This document shows, in pieces, positions 12,386-19,707 of a DNA stretch of 64,000 nt. The notes under the pieces were generated by a model that was not told where the DNA came from, ran no database searches, and saw only the letters and a list, made by a program, of their open reading frames with translations. Source of the stretch: Methylobacterium sp. Leaf465 (GTDB lineage: Bacteria; Pseudomonadota; Alphaproteobacteria; Rhizobiales; Beijerinckiaceae); assembly GCF_001424705.1 (NCBI RefSeq), contig NZ_LMRA01000007.1, forward strand, positions 20,707 through 84,706, given 5' to 3'. Position numbers and translations under genes: made by a program. Each line of letters starts with the position of its first letter. Position 1 is the first letter of the stretch.

Positions 12386-12421
12386 GCGCCTCGAGGAGAG
12401 ATCCTCGGGGCGCTTTCGTTT
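12386..12421 (+). terminator. intrinsic terminator after the outer-membrane protein gene
   Basis: GCGCCTCGAGGA, a short loop and TCCTCGGGGCGC form a strong stem at 12386-12412, followed by TTTCGTTT. It is 70 bases after the stop at 12316. Confidence 0.8.
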
Positions 12422-13013
12422 GGCTGCATCGCGAGCCTTGGCACGTGGACGAAGTGCCGGACGTGTCGACTCCCTGCCGACGGATCACCGTGACCGCGGC
12501 GCGGCCCAGCGCGTCGTCCGGAAGCTGAGCGCCGAGCCGCCGCTGCTCGCGCCTGACCGGATCGGCCCGGATGGTGCCAGCCCCCATCCGCCCGCCATCG
12601 TCGCCACCAAGCGAGCCGGTCTCTTGGCCGGTGCCCCACCGCCTGTGGGATCGCGCACCTGCAGCCGGGGATCGAAAACGAACAGGTCCGGGTCGCGGCG
12701 ACCAAGCGCCGCTTCGGCGGCTTTCCGCCCTTCCGCACGGCCAGGCGGACCATCGCGGGCTTCGAGCCCGGGTGCGGCTGCGCAAGAGTTCCGGGTGTGC
12801 GAGAGTTCCGGGTGTGCGAGAGATCCGGCTGTGCAAGAGCTTCGGCTGGGCAAAAGCTTCGGTCTCGTCGGCGCCCCGTCGCGCGCCGGACCCGCCGTTC
12901 GCCGTCTGCGATCTCCCCCATGAAGTGCGACACGCCCCTTCGCGGTCCTGACGCCCCTTCGTGGTCCTGGAGAACGGCGCAGACCCGCCGTCCTCGCGGA
13001 CGGAGTCCCGCGC
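12422..13013. other. non-coding spacer with minisatellite
   Basis: No convincing gene was found on either strand between the terminator and the convergent reductase gene. Open frames here are low-complexity, Arg/Pro/Ser-rich and resemble no family. The notable content is the 17-bp tandem repeat at 12776-12860. Confidence 0.6.
12776..12860. repeat. 5 x 17-bp tandem repeat
   Basis: There are five contiguous units: GGCTGCGCAAGAGTTCC, GGGTGTGCGAGAGTTCC, GGGTGTGCGAGAGATCC, GGCTGTGCAAGAGCTTC and GGCTGGGCAAAAGCTTC. Adjacent units differ by one to four bases. There are no spacers. Confidence 0.9.
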
Positions 13014-14567
13014 CTAGGGGCTCGATGTCGCGAGGGCGGGCAGGTCCGCCCCGGCCTCGATCTCGGCCGCCGAGGGCAGGCGCCCGAGGCCGAGCAGATG
13101 CAGGAAGGCGGTGAAGGCCTTGTTGCGGCCGATGCTGCAGGCGGCGGTCACCCGGTCGCCCGTGACGTAGTAGGCAATGAAATCGAGGGCGGCGGGGTCG
13201 CCCTGCAGGACGATCCGGTCGAAACCCTTGGCATAGCCGCCGTAATCGAGCCGCTTGTCGCCCTGGTTGCTCCAGAAGAACGGCACGCCCGTGAACGCGC
13301 CACCCCGGCCGAGGATGGCATGGGCCACATGCGTGCCGTGTTGCTGCGCGAGGCGCCAATGCTCGATCCGAGCGGTCTCGCCGCTCGCCGTCTCCGGGAA
13401 CGCGGCGATGTCGCCCGCGATCCAGGCGCCCTCCGCGAGCCTGAGGTCGCCGCCGACCGTGAGGCCGCCATCCTCGTCGGGGGTGACGCCCCCGATCAGG
13501 CCGGTCTCCGGCCTGGCGCCCGCGCCGACGAGGACGATGTCGGCCGGAAGGCGTCGTCCGTCCTCCGTCTCGACCGCTTCGACGCGGTCGGTGCCGGTGA
13601 TCCTGGCGACGGAGCCGGTCTCGAAGGTGACGCCGTTGCCGGCATGGTACCGCTTCAGCGCCGCGCCCACCGCCTCGCCGAAGCGCTTGGCGAAGGGGAT
13701 GTCCTCGCGCGCCAGCACGGTGACGGACAGCCCGCGCTTGGTGAGAAACGCGGCGGCCTCCAGGCCGATGAACCCGGCGCCCACGACGACGACGGATTTG
13801 GCCTCGCCCGCCGCCTCGCTCACCCGGACCGCGTCGTCGAGGCTGCGCAGGGTGAAGACCCCGCCGAGGTCCTTGCCGGGGAAGTCCGGCATCACCGCCC
13901 GGCTCCCGGTAGCGACCAGGATCGCGTCGGCCTCAAAGGTCCGGCCATCCGCCAGGGTGACGGCGCGCCGGGCGGGATCGACCCCGGTGACGTCCCCGGT
14001 GACACGCTCGACCCTATTGGCCTGCGCGAAGTCGGGCTCGATCAGCACCTTCTCCGGCGGGGTCGGCTTGGCCAGGAACTGCTTCGAGAGCTTGGTCCGG
14101 TCGTAGGGCGGGTGGGCCTCGCGGCCGACCAGGGTGATGTGGCCGTCATAGCCTTCGCGGCGCAGGGTCTTCACGCAGGCGACGGCCGCCGCGCCCGCGC
14201 CCACGATGAGCACGCGCGCCACGGGCGTGTGCGCCGTCTGCATCGGCGCCGGCTCCGGCGTCAGGGTCGCGACGGCGTCGGACCCCTCGATGCGGACGGG
14301 GTAGCGCGTCAGGGACTCGAGGGCCGGCGGCTCCTCCAGGCTCCCGTCGGCCAGCGCGAAGGCGGCCTTGTGCCAGGGGCAGTAGAGGCGTCCGCCGCAG
14401 ATCTCGCCCTTGGCGAGCGGCGCCCCGAGATGCGGGCACTTGGCCTGGAACGCCCGCACGCCGGAGGCGTCGCGCACGAACAGCACCTTCTCGTCCCCGG
14501 CCGCGCCCTCCGTCATGCCTCCCATCGGGATCGCGTCGAGGGCGAGGCGGATCTCGGTTCCGGGCAT
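13014..14567 (-). CDS. Rieske-domain FAD/NAD(P)-dependent oxidoreductase
   Basis: This 517-residue reductase has an N-terminal Rieske [2Fe-2S] domain, with ligands Cys44-x-His46 (CPHLGAP) and Cys63-x2-His66 (CPWHK). A pyridine-nucleotide-disulfide reductase-like body follows: FAD-binding VLIVGAGAAAVACV at about 125, NAD-binding VVVVGAGFIGLEAA at about 275, and the C-terminal WIAGDIAAFP FAD contact. The architecture matches AIF-like/ferredoxin reductases fused to their own Rieske centre. The substrate is unknown. The start at 14567 was chosen for the AGGAGAG site 9 bases upstream; the frame extends further without family similarity. No oxygenase partner is adjacent. Confidence 0.92.
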   Translation of the reverse strand: MPGTEIRLALDAIPMGGMTEGAAGDEKVLFVRDASGVRAFQAKCPHLGAPLAKGEICGGRLYCPWHKAAFALADGSLEEPPALESLTRYPVRIEGSDAVATLTPEPAPMQTAHTPVARVLIVGAGAAAVACVKTLRREGYDGHITLVGREAHPPYDRTKLSKQFLAKPTPPEKVLIEPDFAQANRVERVTGDVTGVDPARRAVTLADGRTFEADAILVATGSRAVMPDFPGKDLGGVFTLRSLDDAVRVSEAAGEAKSVVVVGAGFIGLEAAAFLTKRGLSVTVLAREDIPFAKRFGEAVGAALKRYHAGNGVTFETGSVARITGTDRVEAVETEDGRRLPADIVLVGAGARPETGLIGGVTPDEDGGLTVGGDLRLAEGAWIAGDIAAFPETASGETARIEHWRLAQQHGTHVAHAILGRGGAFTGVPFFWSNQGDKRLDYGGYAKGFDRIVLQGDPAALDFIAYYVTGDRVTAACSIGRNKAFTAFLHLLGLGRLPSAAEIEAGADLPALATSSP

Positions 14568-14725
14568 GGCTGGCGTCTCTCCTGGCAGGCGTCGTCGCGC
14601 CCGGCCGGACAAGTCGCCGAACCCGTTCCGGTTGCAGCGTGCGACATCGCGGGCTTGGGCTTCGTCGGCCGGCGCGTCGCCCGTCACGCCGCGCGGGGCC
14701 GGACGGGGCGTGGACCCCGCGAAGA

Positions 14726-14767
14726 GATCGCGGCCAGGGGATCGCGGCCAGGGGATCGCGGCCATCG
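14726..14767. repeat. 3 x 14-bp tandem repeat upstream of the Rieske reductase
   Basis: GATCGCGGCCAGGG occurs twice exactly, followed by GATCGCGGCCATCG. It lies in the spacer between the reductase start and the end of the methyltransferase gene, about 160 bp upstream of the reductase ATG. Confidence 0.9.
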
Positions 14768-14853
14768 GGGCTAACGCGATCCGGCCGATCTGTCCGGGTC
14801 TCCGACCGGCGCGTCCCGCCGAGCGGCGCTTCCGGACGCCGCTCGGCGGGGCC

Positions 14854-15537
14854 TCAGATCGGCTTGAGAAACTTGCACTTCCCCCCTTGGGCCCAGGGAC
14901 CCTGCACCCGTGCCTCGGCGCAGAACGCGTCGACCGCGCGGGTCACACCGGGGAAGCGGCCTCCCAGGCTGTCGTAATCGTCGGCGATGAGGAGGCCGCC
15001 CGGGCGCAGGACCGGCCACCAGGCCCGGAGATCCGCCGCCACGGAGGCCTCCTCGTGACCCGCGTCGAGATGGATGACATCCGCGGTCACGCCGCGCAGG
15101 CGCAACAGTTCGGCGGCGTTCACCGAGTCCAGCGGAAGGGGCAGGACCCGGTCCGCGAGCCCCTCGCGCAGCACGTTGGCCAGGAAGGTGCGGTACAGGC
15201 TCGGGTAGCCGTGCTCGGTGGCGAGTTCGGCGAACAGGTCCGCGTCGGCCCAATGGTCGACGGCACCGAGCCAGGTATCGACCGCGATGACGGTCCCGTC
15301 GACGCCGTGCGCCGCCAGGGATCGGGCCAGGTGCAGGGTGCTGGCGCCCTTCCAGGCGCCGATCTCCACGACCACCTCGGGGCGGAACGCCCTGACGGCG
15401 TCGTCGAGATAGGGGTGGACGCTGCGCCAGCCCTGGAGGTCCAGGGGACGCAGGGTGGCCGGCGGGTTCGCGAAGGGATCGCGGCCGTGCCAGAGGGCCT
15501 CGAGGAGGGCGCGGCGGGTCGTCGGGGGACGGCTCAT
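14854..15537 (-). CDS. class I SAM-dependent methyltransferase
   Basis: This 227-residue protein has a methyltransferase fold of the Methyltransf_24 kind. The SAM-binding motif I is VVVEIGAWKGASTLHLA (about residues 54-70). IHLDAGHEEASVAADLRAWW and GGLLIADDYDSLGG form the later acidic motifs. Such enzymes often methylate sugars or lipids in surface glycan clusters. It is the last gene of a six-gene minus-strand run of glycosyltransferases, 57 bp behind the preceding GT4. The substrate is unknown; a glycan hydroxyl is likely from context. Confidence 0.85.
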   Translation of the reverse strand: MSRPPTTRRALLEALWHGRDPFANPPATLRPLDLQGWRSVHPYLDDAVRAFRPEVVVEIGAWKGASTLHLARSLAAHGVDGTVIAVDTWLGAVDHWADADLFAELATEHGYPSLYRTFLANVLREGLADRVLPLPLDSVNAAELLRLRGVTADVIHLDAGHEEASVAADLRAWWPVLRPGGLLIADDYDSLGGRFPGVTRAVDAFCAEARVQGPWAQGGKCKFLKPI

Positions 15538-15594
15538 GGTGTCGGCTCGCGCTGCGGGTCGCGCCCGCCCGGGGATCGGGTGCGTCTGGGGACG

Positions 15595-16659
15595 TCAGTC
15601 ATGGGCGGCGCGGTGCGCATGCGCGTAGAGCTCCTCGCAGCGCGTCAGCCAGCGATCGCGGGTGAACAGGCGCAGGACCCGCGCGTGCGGGACCGTGCGC
15701 GGAATCGCGAGGGCCTCGCCGATCGCCCGGGCGAGGGCCGGCCCGTCGTCCGGCGGCGCGAGATGTCCGGCCTCGCCGACCACCTCCGCGGCCGCCCCCC
15801 TGGCAAGGCCCGCCACCGGCACGCCGCAGGCCATCGCCTCGATGGCCACGAGGCCGAAGGGCTCGTCCCAGCAGGGCGTGAACAGGAAGACGGAGGCGCG
15901 GCCGATCTCGTCCGCCAGGGCCTCGCCGGAGAGATGGCCGCCGTAGCGGATCGCCCCGCCGAGCTGCGGGGCGATCCGTGCCTCCCAGTAGGCCCGGTCC
16001 TCGATCGGGCCGAAGAGGGTGAGGGGAAGCCCGGCCTGCCGGGCTGCCGCGACGGCGCAATGCGTGCCCTTGATGGGCGCGATGCGCCCGGACCAGACGG
16101 CGCCGCCGTCGCCCCGGTCCCGAAAGGGCCAGGCCGCGGGATCGACGCCGTTGTGGAGCACGGACACCTCCGGCGGCGCGCCCTCGGGCCACCAGGTTCC
16201 GCGCTGGGCCTCCGAGGTCACGGTGATCCGGTGCCCGGGCACGAGGCTGTCCGCCACGAACCAGCGCAGGGCGTCGTAGGGCGGGACGTGCAGCGACGTG
16301 ACGGTGGGCACCTCCGCGAGACGCCGGCGCTTCAGGGGCAGGCGGCTCAGGGAATTGTTGTGCAGCACGTCGAAGCCCCCGGCCGCGATCCGGTCGCAGG
16401 CGGCGGCGTATCCGCCATCCACGTGGGCCTTGAGCCCGGCATCGCCCCGATGTTCCAGGCCCGGGAAGCTACGCTCGTGGTGGACCGGGATCACCGGATC
16501 GACGGGGAAGCGCGGGTCGCTGTCCCCGGCGGCGAAGAGGACGACCTCGTGTCCCCGCGCCGTCAACCCATCGGCCAGCGCCCAGCACTGGGCCTCCATG
16601 CCGCCCGCGAAGGGCCGCGCCACCGGATGGCGCAGATGGGCGAGGAGCGCGATCCTCAC
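15595..16659 (-). CDS. glycosyltransferase family 4
   Basis: This is a 354-residue GT-B fold retaining glycosyltransferase. The N-terminus RIALLAHLRHPVARPFAGGME has the glycine-rich acceptor loop. The C-terminal donor domain shows FTPCWDEPFGLVAIEAMACGVPVA, the EX7E motif of GT4 enzymes, in which E(P)FGLVAIE carries both glutamates. The GTG start at 16659 overlaps the stop of the upstream GT2 gene by four bases (GTGA), so the pair is translationally coupled. No membrane segment is seen; the protein is cytosolic or peripheral. Donor and acceptor are unknown. Confidence 0.9.
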   Translation of the reverse strand: MRIALLAHLRHPVARPFAGGMEAQCWALADGLTARGHEVVLFAAGDSDPRFPVDPVIPVHHERSFPGLEHRGDAGLKAHVDGGYAAACDRIAAGGFDVLHNNSLSRLPLKRRRLAEVPTVTSLHVPPYDALRWFVADSLVPGHRITVTSEAQRGTWWPEGAPPEVSVLHNGVDPAAWPFRDRGDGGAVWSGRIAPIKGTHCAVAAARQAGLPLTLFGPIEDRAYWEARIAPQLGGAIRYGGHLSGEALADEIGRASVFLFTPCWDEPFGLVAIEAMACGVPVAGLARGAAAEVVGEAGHLAPPDDGPALARAIGEALAIPRTVPHARVLRLFTRDRWLTRCEELYAHAHRAAHD

Positions 16660-17576
16660 GCCGTCGCCGCCGCGGCGGCCGCCTGGGCCTCGAGGTGGCG
16701 GATGACGGAGGCCGAATTGCTGTAGGGCTGGTGGCTCTGCTGGCCGGTGAGCGCGAAGTCGCCGGCCTCCGGGCGACGCAGGATGCGGATCGGCCGGTCG
16801 GGGGTGTCGTCGATCAGCCCCATCACCTTGAAGGCGTAGAGCCAGTGGCCCATCGTGCGGTAGCCCCACTTGGCCTCGAACAGCTCGGCGTTGCGCACCA
16901 CGCTGTCGAGGTGGTGGACCGGCGGCATGTGATGGGGATGGTACTGGTGATAGGCCAGCCCGCCCTTCATCCAGGCGATGGGGATGCCGGCCTGGTCGAG
17001 GACCTTGCCGAAATCCGTGTCCTCGCCGCCATAGCCGGTGTAGCGCTCGTCGAAGCCGCCCGTGGCCAGGAAGGTGGCGCGCCGGATGGCGAAGTTCAGG
17101 GACCAGAAGCAGCGGTAATCCGGGCAGATCTCGAGACCGGAGGCCGGGGGACCGCGGCGGTCGGAATGGCGCTCGGCGACCTTCGCGAAGTCCTCGCAGG
17201 TCCAGTCCCCCGCGGTGGCGCGCTCGGGCAGGTGGAGGACCTCGCCCATCAGCAGGCCGTCGAGTGCGTCGAGGCCGCGCGCGTAGTCGGCCACGAGGTC
17301 GGGGGCCGGGATGCAGTCGACGTCGAGGAAGACGACGGCGTCGCCGCCGGCCGCCGCCACCCCGCGGTTCCGCGCCGCCGCCAGCGGCAAGTCGGTGCCC
17401 GGCACCCGGATCTGGCGGACCGGGAAGGCGACCTCGGGCAGGTCGTAGGGCGCGTCCTGCATCACCGCCACGATGAACTCGGCGGGGACCTGCGTCTGGC
17501 GCTCCAGGCCGAGGAGAACGTTGCGCAGGTGCGCCGGCCGTCCCTTGGCCAGGGTCACGACGGAAACGGTGGACAT
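16656..17576 (-). CDS. glycosyltransferase family 2 (GT-A), paralogue of 18796-19707
   Basis: This is a 306-residue inverting GT-A glycosyltransferase. It has the N-terminal nucleotide-binding strand VSVVTLAKGRPAHLRN, the metal-binding motif FLDVDCIP (DxD type, about residues 93-100), and a C-terminal galactosyltransferase-type block GGFDERYTGYGGEDTDFG with the catalytic acidic ED. The histidine-rich HQYHPHHMPP is shared, in diverged form, with the paralogue two genes upstream. An Ala-rich tail ends the protein. It sits inside the six-gene glycosyltransferase operon. Confidence 0.9.
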   Translation of the reverse strand: MSTVSVVTLAKGRPAHLRNVLLGLERQTQVPAEFIVAVMQDAPYDLPEVAFPVRQIRVPGTDLPLAAARNRGVAAAGGDAVVFLDVDCIPAPDLVADYARGLDALDGLLMGEVLHLPERATAGDWTCEDFAKVAERHSDRRGPPASGLEICPDYRCFWSLNFAIRRATFLATGGFDERYTGYGGEDTDFGKVLDQAGIPIAWMKGGLAYHQYHPHHMPPVHHLDSVVRNAELFEAKWGYRTMGHWLYAFKVMGLIDDTPDRPIRILRRPEAGDFALTGQQSHQPYSNSASVIRHLEAQAAAAAATA

Positions 17577-17622
17577 GGGGCGGTCTGGCTCCGGGGGGTT
17601 CGAGCGTGGGGGAAGCGGGCGG

Positions 17623-18774
17623 TCAGCCGGCGGCGGCGACCGTGCGGGCGGCGGGCGTGAGGGGGACGGGCTCCGCCGCGCCGTGCCAGAGTTCGTCGGT
17701 CAGGCCCTCGAGCCAGCCCGCGGCGCGGGCGGCGGCGTCCGGCGCGTAGAGGCTGCGCAGGGGGGCGGTGTCGAGGGCGCGGGCCCGGGCGAGGAGGTCG
17801 CGCCAGCCCTGGAGATCGCCGGGCCAGACGGGGGCCTGGACGGCGGCGCCGAGGCGGACCAGGGCCTCGGCCTTGCGGGTCTGCTCGCCGAAATAGCGCC
17901 ATTCGGGCATCACGATCAGGCGTCCGCCCACGCGGGCGACCTCGTGGACGGTGTTGTCGCCGGCGGAGGCCACCACGATGTCGGCGGCGGCGAGGTAGTC
18001 GGTCACCGAGGGCACCCAGCCGAGTTCGCGCAGGTTGGAAAAATCGGTCTCGTGGCCCTCGCGATGGGTCGGCCCCAGGGTCAGCCACAGGGCCTCGGGG
18101 GCGGCCCGGGCGGCCACCGTCAGGGGCGCGTAGGGCGTGCCGCTGCCCCCGCCCCCGGTCACCGCGACGACGATCTCGCGGTCCGGGTCGAGGCCGAGCC
18201 GCTCACGGGCCTCGGCCCGATCCGGCACCCGGTCGACGCTGGTGCAGAGGCCGCCGCTGTAGAAGGTCTTGGCCCGCAGGGCGGCCGGGTAGTCGTCCTG
18301 CTCCAGGCGGGCGTCGAAGGGGGCCAGCATGCCGACGCAGGCCTCGTAGGCGCCCACATGGCCGATGTCGGCGCGGTCGCCATGCATCCGGATCTGCACC
18401 GCCGGCACGCTGGCGATGCGCGCCAGCAGCGCGATCTCCGCCGAGACGTCGACCACGAACAGGCCGACGTCGCGCTCGTCGAGATGGTCGAGGATGCGCC
18501 GCATGGTCCGGCGCATCGGGGTGAGGCCCAGCGGCACGCAGTGCATGACCTGGGGCGTCGGCTCCGCGTAGAGGCGCGGCGTCGGCACCTCGGCGCCGAT
18601 CATGTCGGGCAGCGGCACGATCTCGATGTCGCGGGAGAACCCGTCGAAGAGCTGCGGGCCCGCGGTGAGCACGGAGACGGGCCGGTCCCGGGCGAACGCG
18701 GCGGCCACCGCCATCGTGCGGTTGGCGTGGCCCCGTCCCTGGTGATGGACGAAGAACGCAATGGGTTTCGTCAT
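17623..18774 (-). CDS. glycosyltransferase, GT28/GT1-like (MurG/UGT fold)
   Basis: This 383-residue GT-B enzyme has the N-terminal motif FFVHHQGRGHANRTMAVA, the glycine-rich loop seen in MurG/UGT-like enzymes. The C-terminal donor site is VAVTGGGGSGTPYAPL, followed by VVASAGDNTVHEVARVGGRLIVMPE, equivalent to the HxGxxT/E sugar-nucleotide site. It probably transfers a hexose from a UDP- or GDP-sugar. Its start is 21 bp after the stop of the upstream GT2 gene. Specificity is unknown. Confidence 0.85.
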   Translation of the reverse strand: MTKPIAFFVHHQGRGHANRTMAVAAAFARDRPVSVLTAGPQLFDGFSRDIEIVPLPDMIGAEVPTPRLYAEPTPQVMHCVPLGLTPMRRTMRRILDHLDERDVGLFVVDVSAEIALLARIASVPAVQIRMHGDRADIGHVGAYEACVGMLAPFDARLEQDDYPAALRAKTFYSGGLCTSVDRVPDRAEARERLGLDPDREIVVAVTGGGGSGTPYAPLTVAARAAPEALWLTLGPTHREGHETDFSNLRELGWVPSVTDYLAAADIVVASAGDNTVHEVARVGGRLIVMPEWRYFGEQTRKAEALVRLGAAVQAPVWPGDLQGWRDLLARARALDTAPLRSLYAPDAAARAAGWLEGLTDELWHGAAEPVPLTPAARTVAAAG

Positions 18775-18795
18775 GGCTGTCGGGTTCGCGATCCG

Positions 18796-19707
18796 TCAGG
18801 AGAACAGGGCGTCGGGCTTCAGGGCGGCGGCGATCTCGGGAACCCCCGGCCGGCGCAGGACCCGGATCGCGGGGGCGTCGTCGGCCCAGTCGATCAGCCC
18901 GGCGTCCCGGAACTGGCCGAGCCAGTAGGTCATGCACCAGCGCCCGTGCGTGTTCCGGAAGCGGGCGGCGTTGGCCAGGATGGCGTCGAAGTGCTGCAGC
19001 GGCGGCACGTGGACGGGATGATGCTGGTGGTAGGCCCGGGCGCCCCCGACCCAGTAGGTCGGCAGCCCGGAGGCGGCCAGGCGCGCGGCGAAGTCCGTCT
19101 CCTCGCCGCCATAGCCGCGATAGGCCTCGTCCATGCCGCCGACGGCGCGCCAGGACCGGGCCGGGAGCGCGAAGGACAGCCCCCAGAGCTGGCCGGGATC
19201 GGCCTCCCGGCGCAAGGCGTCCGGCGGGATCGCGGGGCGGGCCGGATGGGCCCGGCCGAGCCGGGCGAGGGCCGCTTCGTCGGCGGCCGCCTCCGGGCTC
19301 AGCCCCGTGGGCAGGTACAGGACCTCGCCGAGGAACAGGCCGTCGGTTTCCCGGGCCGCATGCCGGTAGGCCTCCACGACGGTGGGGGAGGGGATGCAGT
19401 CCACGTCGAGGAAGATCAGGAGATCGCCCGTGGCGGCCTCGGCCGCGCGGTTGCGGGCGGCGGCGAGGGGCATCGGTTCCCCCGCCACGTGGCGGTGGCG
19501 CACGGGACAGCCCGGATCCGGCAGGTCGGGCGCGCGGTCCGGTTGCATCCAGGCGATCACCAGTTCGCGCGGGCGCACGGACTGGCGCGCCAGCCCGGCC
19601 ATGAGGTTGCGCAGGCGGTCGGCCCGGCCGCGCACCAGGGTGAGGACGCTGGCGCCAGGATCTGCGGAGGGTCCGGCGGAGGACCCGGCGGACGGATCAG
19701 CCGGCAT
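18796..19707 (-). CDS. glycosyltransferase family 2 (GT-A)
   Basis: This protein of about 303 residues is clearly paralogous to 16656-17576: VLTLVRGRADRLRNL, FLDVDCIPSP with its DxD, GGMDEAYRGYGGEETDFA, and HQHHPVHVPPLQHFD. Two such paralogues in one operon suggest that a repeating or two-branch glycan is built with related linkages (inference). The ATG at 19707 lies within the last 11 bases of the upstream sucrose-phosphate-synthase-like gene, implying coupling. The first ~20 residues are a Pro/Ser/Gly-rich low-complexity stretch, so a start nearer VLTLVRG is possible. Confidence 0.88.
   Translation of the reverse strand: MPADPSAGSSAGPSADPGASVLTLVRGRADRLRNLMAGLARQSVRPRELVIAWMQPDRAPDLPDPGCPVRHRHVAGEPMPLAAARNRAAEAATGDLLIFLDVDCIPSPTVVEAYRHAARETDGLFLGEVLYLPTGLSPEAAADEAALARLGRAHPARPAIPPDALRREADPGQLWGLSFALPARSWRAVGGMDEAYRGYGGEETDFAARLAASGLPTYWVGGARAYHQHHPVHVPPLQHFDAILANAARFRNTHGRWCMTYWLGQFRDAGLIDWADDAPAIRVLRRPGVPEIAAALKPDALFS

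Noticed and set aside
11127..12860. CRISPR-like appearance of the tandem repeats
   Set aside because: Units are 15-17 bp and contiguous with no spacers, and there are no cas genes.
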